Source: Bubalus kerabau
Taxonomy: Eukaryota; Chordata; Mammalia; Artiodactyla; Bovidae
Direction: 5' to 3'
DNA length: 64,000 bases
Assembly (NCBI RefSeq): GCF_029407905.1
Contig: NC_073635.1
Location: 35,455,501-35,519,500 of the forward strand
Part shown: one piece after another, positions 33,149-44,206 of the stretch
How the letters are laid out: the number at the start of each line of letters is the position of its first letter
Position numbering within the stretch: the first letter of the stretch is position 1
Notes under the pieces: model-generated
What the model saw: only the letters and a program-made list of their open reading frames with translations
Database searches by the model: none
Told to the model about the DNA's origin: nothing
Made by a program: the position numbers and the translations under genes

Positions 33149-36100
33149 ACCCACATGGCCATCACATCATCTTATCATCTTATTTTATCCCCTTTCGTTC
33201 CTTTCATTCACCTGTTTTTCTAAGGGGAAATTGATAAACGCCAGTGATAAAGCTTGGCTGATGACTGGGAGGTGGGGGGTGGCTAAATGTCACCCCTGAA
33301 TTAACAGGTTCTGAGAATTGCCCTTAAATATCAGGAGAATCGGTTCTATCTGCGTCCATACAAGAAAGGAGGAACAAAAGTGACTTCTTGGAATAAACTC
33401 AGAGTGAGATCAAATTTTTCTGGATTCTATCTTCAGGGTCCTAGTCACCTCATAGGTCTTTTCAAGGAATTTCTTTGAAATCATCTCGGTAAGCAAACAG
33501 AAAACTAACTTAATTTGACTTCTTTGACGTAAGCTGTGTCCCATGAATAAGCATTGGATTAAAATCGTCACCAGAGACACAGAATCTAGGTGAGTCCCTG
33601 GTCCTTAGACATCGACCCTTGGTCATTGGAGGGTCTCCGTTTGCTGCAGGACCAGAACTTCTGACCTCTGAAGGACCCTGGTTCCCACAGGGCCCAGAGC
33701 TGGAGTCAGCCAGTGAAAGGCGGCCACCACAAATACAAAAAGCTCTAAAACACGATGAAAAGAAGGAGAAGGAGGAAAGTCATTCAGGCTTATTTTTCCA
33801 ATACCTCACATACTTCAAATACTTCAGTACAACTCCTACGTGGGAGGAGAAGAAAAGAAAAATAACAAAACTTGGTATTTTATTAAGCAGATTATCTATA
33901 TTGACATGAAAAATTGGATACTCTTTTCTTTTGAAAAAAAAAATAAATATAACTTTTGTTTGTTTTTGGAAGCTGTGAGCGTCTGCTGCTTTGGCCAGAC
34001 AGACCTCTCTGCCTCGTCCCTCTCCTGGGTGGATGACGGGCCTGCCTCCAAGCCCAGGTAGCTCGGGGGTGGCTGCTGAGCCCGGATGTCACGGGCTGAG
34101 CCTGAAGAAGAACTCCAAGGAGTGAAACTCCTGGGAGACCTTTTTTATTAAAGTTTTTTGTGCAGCACATATAAATTACAGTGCTGACAAGAAGTCTTTG
34201 ATATGGGCCAGGTATGTTTCTTTTTTTATCTCTCTTTAAAAATAATTTCTGCCTCTGTAAATGCCTCATTTGTGCATCTATTTTTTATTAACTTAAAACA
34301 TCTTCAGGTCTGATTTTTTCCCATTACTGCAGGATCTGGAGGTAAGAAATCAAGTGAGTCCGTAGAGGTCGAACTTATCAGATCAACGATCACGTCCTTA
34401 TGTAAACTCTTATCACCAACACTTTAGTCAGAACGGGACTGTAAAGGCATTGAATAGATTTTGAAATTATGAGTTAATTTCAGGGGATGTGAGGTCTTGT
34501 GAAATTTAAGCAAAACTTTTTCACACCCTTACCCTTAATTACAGTTCATTTGTCTAGGAGATTTTCTTTGAAAACATGTGGTTCGAAGTAGATGCTTGTG
34601 CTGTGCAAACAATGGTGACCTTCATTTGAAAGCCAGTCTTGACCTGCTTCTACAATTACCAGACAAATAAAAGAAAATAAACTTTGCCAACACACTAGAA
34701 ATTGTGTGTTTATCTGGAAGCAAACAGAGCTAAGCGATCATATGTTTCAAGTTTAGTTCTACGGTTTTAGGAGCCCTGATCTTTGAAGCCATCCTGTATC
34801 ACATCACTTAGGAACCTTCATGGCTACAGTGATGGGATTAGCCCTCTGTCTACACAGGAAAATTCCCAAGGAGCAGTGGTGGAAATAAAAGTCCTGAATC
34901 CCCAGAGATGGATTTCCTGCTCCTTCCCTAGGGGAAAGGACACAGTGATCCCACTCTGTACTATATAATCTTTACCTGGGAAGGCGGCGTGGATGACCAG
35001 TGACCACGGCGCACTGTTAGAACCATCCTCCTTGGTTAGACACTATGGGACCATCACCGTGGCTTACCTGCCACTCTGTTCTCTCTCATGAGCTGCTTGA
35101 AAATTTAAATCCCAATGAGCCCTTTCATCTCTGGCTACTAGGTCACCGTTCATCCACCACAGCTTCAAATTTCAGACGCTTCTAATGATGGCTTCCATGT
35201 ATCTTCATGACTTTCTTTTCTTTCCAGAAGTGCCTTTCATGATTCAACTTATTGAAACAAACAAACAAAACCCAAACAGACAAAATCTTTCCACTCTTCA
35301 ACTGGGGAGAATAACCTTCTCCATAGCTCCACTTGGAAAGTCCGTAGCTGCTTCAGATGAACCCAGCTTATAACCCAGTTAATAAGAGTATAAGCCATTG
35401 ACATCATTCAGCAGGCCCAATACATGCATTGCTTTTCAGTTCTTGTTCAATTCTGAGGAATTCTGCAGATACTGTATTTGAATGCTCATTGTCTCTTAGG
35501 TTACAAACATATCATTGCCTTCTTTCAACTGCTATGTGATGCCCACCCAGAGTTAAATTATGGATACATTCTGTCCTAAAACAATGAGAAATAAAGCACA
35601 GAGGAGCAGGGACCTCTGCTTCTCAGGGTGTCTGTCTTGTATTGGATTTGCTTTCCCCAGACAGGGTGATGCCCTGAGTTTGTGTTCCACTGGCTGGCGT
35701 CACCTTCTTGAGCAGCCTTAGCTGTTTTGCACACACAGGTCATCATCACATGTAAAATAAACCACCCGACATCAGCAGACATGTGGAAGGAGTAGCAAGT
35801 GGCAGAGATTTTGCGAGTCCCTGAGTCATTGGTTATGACAGAAGGCTGGACTTTTTGCTAAGTTTAGAATCCCCTTGAGCATATTGAGGTTCAACTACCA
35901 TTAACTCTTGGCAAAATTCTCCATCCTAATTCGAAGAACAAAGGATTACGAAAGCTCGTAAAAACGCTTCTCAAATTTCAAATAGCTTTTAAAAAACATT
36001 TAATGAGCTAAGAGTAATTGAATCAGAAACATATGGATTAAATTTTCCTTGAAATTCACAGGGGTTTAATATTAAAAGGGAGAACTCATTCAGCAGAACC

Positions 36101-36948
36101 CCCAAAGACTAGATCCCAATTTTTTAAGATCAACTAGTAATTCTCTGTAACCCTTTATCTTTGCACATTTTTCTTTGTCTAGAGAGTTTTATGGTTTGGG
36201 TGGTACTGTGTTAATTATAATTCTACCAATAGATAATACATCTGTCAATGAATTCGATACATCTTCACAGACTTGGTCGACTTTACCTACTTATAATTAA
36301 GTGAGCAGTAAAATCCACCTAGAACGTGGCTTTCAAGCTGTTTGAGCAACAGGAACTTCTTCGTAAAGCCAATTGTATGCAGAGTCAGAGTGGGGCAGAG
36401 GGTGTGGGAGGGGAAACAGGCTCTCTAGTTCCCTCTGGAGTCTCTCTTCAACACCCCTATGGAACTCTGGAACATGATTTACAAACCTTTGTTCTAGCTT
36501 CTGGCCAAGAATGGGGAAATAAAAGGGAGGGAGGGCTGCCTAAGAAGCCCAAATGGACACTGGAGAGTCCATGAAGTGATTACAAAACTCCATCAGAACC
36601 TTTATATTCTTACTCTACAAAACTTTCTAACAAGCTTTGAATGTTTCTGTATCCACAGATGACCGACAGCAACAAACTGGGAGATATCAAATTGTAGAAG
36701 AGATAGACAAGAAGAAAAGAGACAAAATCTAGACAGTTTTCAAAAGGTTTACTGAATCTCTACCTTTAAGTTTGAGAGGAATGACCTATGACCTTCACAA
36801 ACTTTCAGAGAATTAGTGCCTCCAATGTGGGGCGACAGCTGGTGTGAACTGCTGACTTCAAGTCAGGAAGAAGACTTAACCCTCAGAAATACTCTAGAAA
36901 AAGAGAAAAGAGATATTCATGCTGGCTTCTTGTCTTTTATCCAGTCTG
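33149..36948. other. Longest stretch without recognised repeats (3.8 kb)
   Basis: No family was recognised by eye in this interval, in contrast to the repeat density elsewhere. It contains AT-rich, TAAT-containing blocks (for example 35990-36300). Open frames are short and motif-free. Absence of young insertions can indicate constraint or simply chance. Confidence 0.45.
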
Positions 36949-36958
36949 TAGAATGTAC

Positions 36959-37625
36959 ATTCAAAAAACTGAGATCGTGGCATCCAGTCCCATCACTTCA
37001 TGGCAAATAGATGGGGAAAAAGTGGAAACCATGACAGATTTTCTTTTCTTGGGCTCCAAAATCACTGTAGACAGTGACTGCAACCACGAAATTAAAAATG
37101 CTTGCTCCTTGGGAGAAAAACTTTGACAAACCTAGACAGCATTTTAGAAAGCAAAGACGTCACTTTGCTGACAAAGTTCCAACCTCTGGTTTTTCCAGTA
37201 GTCATGTATGGATATAAGAGTTGGATCACAAAGAACCTGAGCACCAAAGAATTGATGCTTTTGAACTCTGGTGCTGGAGAAAACTCTTGAGAGTTCTTTG
37301 GACTGCAAGGAGATCAAACCAATCAATCCTAAAGGAAATCAATCCTGAATATTCATTGGAAGGACTGATGCTAAAGCTGAACCCCCAGTACTTAGGCCAC
37401 CTGATATGAAGATCTGACTCATTAGAAAAGATCCTGATGCTGGGAAAGATTGTGGGCAGGATGAGAAGTGGGCAATAGAGGATGAGATGGTTTAATGGCA
37501 TCACTGACTCAATGGATAAGAGTTTGAGCAAACCTGGGAGATAATGAAGGAAAAGGAAGCCTGGCGTGCTACAGTCCACGCGGTCGCAAAGAGTCAGACA
37601 AGACTTAGAGACTGAACAACAACAA
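36959..37625 (+). mobile_element. 5'-truncated BovB LINE with perfect 10-bp target duplication
   Basis: BovB RT C-terminal sequence starts near 36960 (ATTCAAAAAACTGAGATCG) and ends with ACTGAACAACAACAA. TAGAATGTAC is duplicated at 36949-36958 and 37626-37635. Frames are broken into pieces under 65 codons (IDAFELWCWRKLLRVLW and NPEYSLEGLMLKL are readable), so it is an older dead copy. Confidence 0.95.
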
Positions 37626-37635
37626 TAGAATGTAC

Positions 37636-39616
37636 CAAAACCTGTGGACTCCCAGGAAGCAGTAAACACAACCACACAATCTGTGCTCCTGGGGTAGGTG
37701 ACCCCACCATTCAACTTCTGTACAGATTCTTCCTAGAACTTCATGAAGATAAAGTAGCTGGGAGATTCATCAGCAGGGGGAGAAATGCTCAGGTTTCCAT
37801 GGCTTGCAGAGGCTGTGAGCACCATGCCACCAGGCAGAGCGTCATTCCAGGACCTGGGGCGTCCACAGATGGCACAGAGCTGAGTACATCTATGTTTTCA
37901 GACACAGAGCATTCTTTCTGGAAATGTGGCAGCAATGTGTTGGGCGTAGCCCGAGCTGGACACAGATGTAAGAGTCAGAGTAACATAGAAAATGTGGATC
38001 CAGAAAGAAATACTAAATTCCCTTAGGGAGAAAAAAGGGTTGTATTATCTTGGCCCAGAATCAAGTCTAGGTGGAGCCTTCAAAGACCTGTGGAAATGAC
38101 TAACAGTAACATTTCAGACTTGTACAAATGGAACCTCAGAATATAATAATACACCCTATGTCTTCCTCCAGAGATCCATAAGGAAGGACTCTTGTTGGCA
38201 AAGAAAAAAAAAGCATGCTAAAATGATATTCAGGATTTCTATATTTAGATGTGTGAAAATGAGATTTGCAGAGCCAAGGTGAATATCACCTCCCTCTTTT
38301 GGAGTATTGAAGCACTGTTGATGAAAGTTACCCAAAAAAGCTCTCCATAGTAGAAGTTCCAAAGTACTGAACATTCTGAAAAGTATTCACCCAGGCTCTG
38401 ACCTTTTCAAACTACCTAAAATTAAACCCCAAAACAAAAAACTGAAAACTCAGCTAGGGAAAAGGCAGGGTGGGGAGACAAATACAAGGGTGCTAATGTA
38501 AGAATAAAGCAAAGGCATCATTAATACATTACTTGTCCAAAACTCATTGTGTAGCAAAACAGGGCTGTTTCTATGGATTTGAACCTTTTGCAGAATTCAT
38601 GTCACTATCTCATTCCCTTCAAACCCTCACACCTATCAGAGAACACTGCCAGTTTCCACCGGAGCGCAGCAAAGACCTCATTCGCCTTGAAGCTGCGCCA
38701 GGAGCTGGTCTTCTGATCTGAATGTCTGCTCAGGCAAAGCTGCCAAATGTCTGAGTTCTGGAACCTTCCAGATGAGCCCTGGTTTCCCCTGGACGGTGCG
38801 GGTAAGTCCCCGTCCACGGGACAAAGCACCTTCTCCCGGAGCCTGAGACGCAGTTACCCTCTGCCCTTTGGGGAGCTAAGTGTAAAAAACATGTTCTTTT
38901 GCCACCCTGTACCTTCAGTTTGGCAATAACAGGAGAAAAACAGTGGTGCTGAGGCTGAAAAGAAAAAAGCTGATGTGTGACTCACGAAATACGAAAGAAA
39001 GAACTCTGGAGGAAAGGGATGTACCAGTAAGGGGAGCAAGAGGTCTTGTGGAGTTAAAAGAGAAATCCCTTCCTTTCTCTGAGTCTTTCCATGTCAACAA
39101 GATCTGGAGACACCCACCAGATACTCATAGTAGGAGGTTTCCACACGAGCAGCTGGCAGCTCCGTCTCCCAGGGTTTTTCAAAACATCCAACACGCTACT
39201 ACTTTGGTAAGTGTGGCCGTAGTGCAGGAGAATTCTCAAATAAAAAGTACATATCCTTTTTAGAAATTGTGTTCAGCTCAATCTTTATACAACAGAGAAA
39301 TTCATGTTCTAATATTCTGAGAGCTCCAATAACTTTTTATGAGGAAACTGGAGAGCAAGTGAGCCCAGGGAAAGCAGGGGGGTGAACGTCAGAGTTGGAG
39401 CGGGTTTAGCAAGCAGCGCTTCTCCCGGGGATGAGCAGAGAGGGAACAGACCCAAGGCAGCATCATTTTCTAGTATAAAAAAGCATCATTTCTAGCACAT
39501 TTGCCTCTGGGTAGAAATAGGTCTGTTATGCACAATGCCCAATCTGCAGATTGTGTTTCAGACTCTGCCCACATCGGAAGATCATTTAGCATCACTCAGA
39601 ACAAGAGCCAGAGTCA
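37636..39616. other. Unique sequence
   Basis: No repeat recognised over 2 kb. A near-consensus splice-donor word CGG|GTAAGT lies at 38799-38807 inside a small inverted repeat. No exon can be supported from it alone. Confidence 0.4.
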
Positions 39617-39648
<32 letters not shown>

Positions 39649-39668
39649 GTGTGTATGTGTGTGTGTGC
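39617..39668. repeat. (TG)n microsatellite, interrupted
   Basis: Thirteen TG units at 39617-39642 are followed by a GGTGGGG interruption and more TG/TATG units to 39668. Likely polymorphic in length. Confidence 0.95.
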
Positions 39669-40060
39669 ATTTTTACTAGAGCAATGTGTGCTCATATTTA
39701 AAAAATAAAATAATACCAAACACTTAAAGTTAAAAGCAAGAATCCCCTGCCTCTGCACACCCCACCCAGCTCCACTCCTAAAGAGACAACTACTCTTAAT
39801 TAACTTTGTTGTGAGTTTCTCCTGGCAATGACCTTTGCTCAAATGAAAATACAGATTTTTTTTTTAATCCCTCATTCTTTTTTCTTGTTTGTTTGTTTTT
39901 TTTGGATGTGAGGCATGTGAGATCTTAGTTCCCTAACCAGGAATTGAACCTTTGCCCCTTGCATTAGGAACGCAAAGTCTTAACCATTGGACCACTAGGG
40001 AATTCCCTAGCTCTCATTCTTTATTAATCCATTTTACCTGTTACCCATTAATTCACTATA
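39669..40060 (-). mobile_element. Old L1 3'-UTR fragment, interrupted by CHR-1
   Basis: TTAAAGTTAAAAGCAAGAAT, CCCACCCAGCTCCACTCC and GAGACAACTACTCTTAATTA follow the reverse-oriented L1 3' UTR of older subfamilies (AAAGTAAAAGTCCCC, CCAGAGGTAACCACTGTTAA order). The CHR-1 SINE at 39881-40012 lies within it. Confidence 0.55.
39881..40012 (-). mobile_element. CHR-1-type SINE
   Basis: Minus-strand copy with GGGAATTCCCTAG (head, near 40000-40010), GGTTCAATTCC-type box B (reverse, near 39940) and GATCTTAGTTCCC. The 10-mer CTCATTCTTT at 39871-39880 and 40013-40022 is a likely target duplication. Confidence 0.85.
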
Positions 40061-40784
40061 GTGGTAAGTGAAGATTTAATTCACCTGTACTCCTCACACA
40101 CAGTCTTAGTGCTACTTTGATTCCTCCATCAGCCACCTTATGGCTTCAGATGACACATGACTTTGCTTTTTTTTCCAGCTCTTCCCAAGTCTCTCTGGGC
40201 TACATCTTCAGCAATCCCTGAATCTTGGACACACTGGGCAGCAAACACAGAAGCAATAAGTGATCTAACTGTGGCCAAGTTCCGCTCTCCAAATCGTAGC
40301 AACCCTGTGATACACAACTATCAGATATATACATGGCCACAAACCTTTAACAAGTTTGAAAAAAGACTTCTTTGTAAACAGAGAAGTCACATTGTGATGT
40401 GGAGGCAGGGACAGGGTGGTCACCATCTGGGGAGCCAGGCGTCTGGCTGGAAACGGGGCCTTTCACCTGGGAAGAAGGGCCGAGGTGATATCAGGGCCAG
40501 TGACAGGCCTTTCCACCTGTCCTCTCTCCTGAGTCAGTGTGGGCCATCCTTAGACAGTTCTTCACCTCAGAACACTCTTAAAGGGCACCGAGAACAGGTC
40601 TCTCCAGCTCTCCACATAGTTGGACTCACTTCACTCATCGCACAAGTGGCTTGCACTTCCCTGATGGATTCATTTGGATGACAATACCTGGACCCGTCCT
40701 TGCAACATCTCCTGGTTCTTTAGGATAGGTCACATGGAGCTCGTGGATTCTGCCTTAGTTGCCCACATCACTCTCCTCTGAACA
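40061..40784. other. Unique sequence with a 174-codon open frame
   Basis: A plus-strand frame at 40157-40681 is open for 174 codons. I recognise no domain or family in it, and its length is within reach of chance in a window this size. Confidence 0.35.
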
Positions 40785-40797
40785 TGTAAGTCTGTCT

Positions 40798-41014
40798 GCG
40801 TGCTTGCTCAGTGGCTCAGTTGGATCTCTCTGTGACCCCATGAACTGTAGCCCACCAGGCTCCTCTGTCCATGGGGATTCTCCAGGCAAGAATACTGCAG
40901 TGGGTTGCCATTTCCTCCTCCAGGGGATCTTTCCAACCCAGGGATAGAATCCACAAGTCCTACATCTCTCACATTGGCAGGCGGGTTCTCCACCACTGAG
41001 CCAGCTGGGAAGCC
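40798..41014 (-). mobile_element. Bov-tA SINE with 13-bp target duplication
   Basis: Minus-strand full-length SINE flanked by TGTAAGTCTGTCT at 40785-40797 and TGTCAGTCTGTCT at 41015-41027 (one mismatch). Confidence 0.94.
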
Positions 41015-41059
41015 TGTCAGTCTGTCTAGATCCTCTTAAATACATAGGTTGTGAAGCGC

Positions 41060-41158
41060 CTTCTGGACAAAATTCTGTCATTAATGAATTGTGTGGCTTT
41101 CAGAATGTCACTTAAGCTCTCTGAGGCTTGGTTTATTTTGTGTATAAAATGATTGTTT
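41060..41158 (-). repeat. MIR SINE fragment
   Basis: TGTGTGGCTTTCAGAATGTC, ACTTAAGCTCTCTGAGGCTT and TGTATAAAATG match the reverse complement of the MIR 3' half (ACTTAACCTCTCTGAGCCTC order). Confidence 0.6.
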
Positions 41159-41495
41159 TTTTAATGTCCAAGGGTAACACAAAAAGTTGGAGAACTATAG
41201 AATCATGAATGTGGGGGAGAAAAAAACCTCAAAATTCTGAAAATTCCATCTCTTTCTGAATGCATAAGTCCTGCTTAGCATCCCTGGAATATGTCCATTA
41301 GGGCCTGAAAAACAACACTTCAGGGGTGGTCTGATCTGACTGAGAACAGTGGGATTTTTAACGCCCTTGATCTTGACACTGTTCTCATATTTAAAAAACC
41401 CTAAGTTTGCATTATATTCATATGTATTTTTTGGCTGCTATATTAAACTTTTGGCTCATTTGGTACTTCTGGTCACAGAAAGTCATGAGCATTAG
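41159..41495. other. Unclassified sequence
   Basis: Nothing recognised between the MIR piece and the (CA)n tract. Confidence 0.35.
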
Positions 41496-41504
41496 ACACA
41501 CACA

Positions 41505-41536
<32 letters not shown>
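41496..41536. repeat. (CA)n microsatellite
   Basis: An AC/CA tract with one TA interruption near 41511. It is likely length-polymorphic. Confidence 0.95.
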
Positions 41537-41542
<6 letters not shown>

Positions 41543-41639
41543 TCCTGCTTCATCCTGAACTTAATCTTTTTCCCCAAAAAACAAATGCTTAACTTCTGTT
41601 TTCTAAGTTTTCTTGTTGCTGCTGTTATTATTTTTCTCT

Positions 41640-42020
41640 CATCAAACAAGTAGTTCAGGTTCATTGTGAAAAAAAACCTAAAAGGAACAAATATGAAGTG
41701 AAAATCAACTATAATTCCAACCCAGAATGCACCAGTGTTACATTCTGGTGAATGTGTAAGTGAAAGACGCTCAATCATGTCTGACTCTCTGTGACCCCAT
41801 GGACTGTTGCCCATCAGACTCCTGTCCATGGGATTTTCCAGGCAAGAATACTGGAGTGGGTTGCCATTCCCTTCTGCAGGGGCTCTTTCCGACCCAGGGA
41901 TCCAACCTGGGTTTCCCACATTGCAGGCAGATTCTTTACCATCTGAGCCACCTGGGAAGCCCACATTCTGGTGACTATCACTTCAAATGCTTCCTCTCGA
42001 TGTGTTTGTATCTATCCACC
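41640..42020 (-). mobile_element. Old L1 3'-UTR fragment split by a SINE
   Basis: GTGAAAATCAACTATAATTC and CCAACCCAGAATGCACCAGT before the SINE correspond to the reverse L1 3' UTR (AATCACCTGTAATTCC, CCCAGAGATAACCACTG). CACTTCAAATGCTTCC continues after it. Confidence 0.5.
41752..41962 (-). mobile_element. Bov-tA SINE with perfect 12-bp target duplication
   Basis: Minus-strand SINE with head CTTCCCAGGTGGCTCAG (reverse) near 41945-41961. ACATTCTGGTGA is duplicated exactly at 41740-41751 and 41963-41974. The insertion target is an old L1 3' UTR. Confidence 0.96.
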
Positions 42021-42507
42021 ATTGCACATGCGCACACACACTCTCACTCACACACCCCAAACTGTGGTGCATTTGATGACAGGTAGGAGAAAAGCCCATT
42101 GAAATATGTTGATTTAAATGATGAAGAAATCCATCGTCTTGGTGGGGTGGCTTCACGGGCAGTGACGTGGGGGCTTGATGATGTCACAGAGGACTTGCCT
42201 ATGTTCTGTTTCTCCTCTGTTTTCCATGCTATCAGCCTCATCAGGGACAAGCGCTTTCCCTTATGATATCAGGATGGGTCCCAAGCATGAATGAGAACAG
42301 GTATGTGTATGACCGTATCCAAGGACAGGGACTGGACACTTTTTCAGAAATTTCTTTCCAGCGAGCAAAGAACTATCATGACTACACATTTCCAGAAAAC
42401 ACACTCTCCCATCTCACTCTGCTGAGAGGAATTACTTGTCCACCTCAGAAATAATCAGGTAGCCAGGTGATAAGATTATATTATCACTGCAGGCTTGCTC
42501 CACCCCT
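42021..42507. other. Unclassified sequence
   Basis: The stretch separates two blocks of L1 3'-UTR similarity. I cannot assign it to a family; it may be an insertion into the L1 or unrelated DNA. Confidence 0.35.
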
Positions 42508-42590
42508 GGGCCGGGGCAGGGGTGTTGGAGGGGAGGGCAGAGAAGCAGGGAGGGCGGAGGGGGAGATGAGAAGGGGAGGGAGGAGGACTA
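42508..42590 (+). repeat. G-rich tract with G-quadruplex potential
   Basis: GGG runs at 42508-42537 are spaced by 1-7 bases (GGGCCGGGGCAGGGGTG start), matching the G3+N1-7 pattern. A second cluster follows at 42548-42588 (GGGAGGGCGGAGGGGG). The strand is strongly purine-rich. Confidence 0.8.
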
Positions 42591-42697
42591 GCTTCTTCTG
42601 GACTCACAGGCTTGAGGAGAGAAAGTAAAAACACCTAGATGAAGTCTACTCAGGTTGAAGCTGCCACATGTCCACCCTGTCATCCACCCTATCACTG

Positions 42698-42887
42698 TCT
42701 ATCTATCCATCCATCCATCCCTTGATATTGGTTGTATACATGAAAAACACTACATGTAAGATATATAGATAGATAAATATAGGCATTCAACCCTTTAGGA
42801 TAGATGGGTAGGTAAGTTAATGGATGGATGGATGAATACACAGATAGAATGATGGATAGACTAGATAGATGGTAGATGATAGATACA
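42698..42887. repeat. Degenerate tetranucleotide repeats (TATC/CATC then GATA/GGAT)
   Basis: TCTATCTATCCATCCATCC starts at 42698. Complementary-type GATA/GATG arrays follow at 42760-42777, 42818-42835 and 42842-42887. The two sides are partly inverted relative to each other, so long-range hairpin pairing is possible. Confidence 0.85.
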
Positions 42888-42982
42888 GAAGATCAAATTA
42901 AATATGTTTTGCAAACTGTTGTTCAGTAACATTATTCCATGAACATTTTGCATGTCAATTCTCAGATTCTTGTATCATTTTA

Positions 42983-43183
42983 TTTTTTATTTTAGTTTTT
43001 GAAGATTTTTTATGTGGGTCATATATAAAGTCTGTATTGAACTTGTACAATATTATGTCTGTTTTATGTTTTGGTTTTTTGGCTGCGAGGTGTGTGGGAT
43101 CTTAGCCCCCCTACCAGGGATCAAGTTGGTACCCCCTGCATTGGAAGGCAAAGTCTTAACCCCTGGACCACCAGGGAAGTCAC
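42983..43183 (-). mobile_element. CHR-1-type SINE, full length, perfect 14-bp target duplication
   Basis: Head GTGACTTCCCTGGTGG (reverse, near 43172-43183), GGTGGTCCAGGGGTTAAG-like part, then GATCTTAGCC, and a long 3' unit (AAGTCTGTATTGAACTTGTA near 43028). CTTGTATCATTTTA is exactly repeated at 42969-42982 and 43184-43197. The duplication fixes a 201-bp element. Confidence 0.93.
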
Positions 43184-43301
43184 CTTGTATCATTTTAAAT
43201 GGATAAATAACATCCTGATATAATCTGCAATCATGACATGATTTTAATTGGTCCCTATTATTGAACAATTAGGGTATGTTGAGGTCTTTTGCAAAAAGGC
43301 A

Positions 43302-43709
43302 AAATGGTTGCCTGAGGAGGCCTCACAAATAGCTGTGAGAAGAAGAGAAGCGAAAAGCAAAGGAGAAAAACAAAGATATACCTATTTGAATGCAGAGTTC
43401 CAAAGAATAGCAAGGAGAAATAAGAAAGCCTTCCTCAGTGATCAGTGCAAAGAAATAGAGGAAAACAATAGAATGGGAAAGACTAGAAATCTCTTAAAGA
43501 AAATTAGAGATACCAAGGGAACGTTTCATGCAAAGATGGGCTCGATAAAGGACAGAAATGGTATGGACCTAACAGAAGCAGAAGATATTAAGAAGAGGTT
43601 GCAAGAATACACAGAAGAACTATATGAAAAAGATCTCCATGACCCAGATAATCACGATAGTGTGATCACTCACCTAGAGCCAGACATCCTGGAATGTGAA
43701 GTCAAGTGA
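43302..43709 (+). pseudogene. BovB ORF remnant, region N-terminal to RT
   Basis: The frame translates as the BovB segment linking endonuclease and reverse transcriptase: LPEEASQIAVRRREAKSKGE, AEFQRIARRNKKAF, then NDRN-like KDRNGMDLTEAEDIKKRLQE and YTEELYEKDLHDPDNHD. It is basic and lysine-rich. The frame ends at a TGA near 43707 where the family normally reads on. No start codon belongs to it, since the element is truncated. Reading upstream of 43291 is host L1 sequence. Confidence 0.85.
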
Positions 43710-44033
43710 TACATAGGAAGCATCACTACGAACAAAGCTAGTGGAGGTGATAGAATTCCAGTGGAGCTATTTCAAATCCTGAAAGATGATGCTGTGAAAG
43801 TGCTGCACTCAATGTGCCAGCAAACTTGGAAAACTCAGCAGTGGCCACAGGACTGGAAAAGGTCAGTTTTCATTCCAGTCCCAAAGAAAGGCAATGCCAA
43901 AGAATGCTCAAACTATAGCACAATTGCACTCATCTCACACTCTAGCAAAGTAATGCTCAAAATTCTCCAAGCCAGGCTTCAACAGTATGTGAACCATGAA
44001 CTTACAGATGTTCAAGCTGTATTTAGAAAAGGC

Positions 44034-44086
44034 ATACAATATTGTAAAGTAAAAAAAAATAATAAAAAAATTAAAAAAAAGAAAAA
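44034..44086 (+). mobile_element. 53-bp L1 3'-terminal micro-insertion inside BovB
   Basis: The insert begins ATACAATATTGTAAAGTAAA, like the bovine-type L1 terminus (compare CACAATATTCTAAAGTAAAT at 9711), and continues as A-rich tail. AGAAAAGGC is exactly duplicated at 44025-44033 and 44087-44095. Removing it joins BovB sequence seamlessly. It shifts the RT frame and must postdate the BovB insertion. Confidence 0.85.
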
Positions 44087-44206
44087 AGAAAAGGCGGAGG
44101 AACCAGAGGTCAAATTGCAAACATCCACTGGATCATCGAAAAAGCAAGAGAGTTCCAGAAAAATATATATTTCTGCTTTATTGACTACGCCAAAGCCTTT
44201 GATTGT

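Noticed and set aside
34150..34200. U6 snRNA-like word GTGCAGCACATATAAATTA
   Set aside because: Only about ten bases resemble U6; the rest of the U6 sequence is missing on both sides.
40157..40681. 174-codon frame as a novel gene
   Set aside because: Same reasoning. Composition is ordinary and no family is recognised.
42698..42887. Tetranucleotide block as a structured regulatory array
   Set aside because: Degenerate GATA/GGAT simple repeats explain it; GATA-factor binding cannot be argued from a simple repeat alone.
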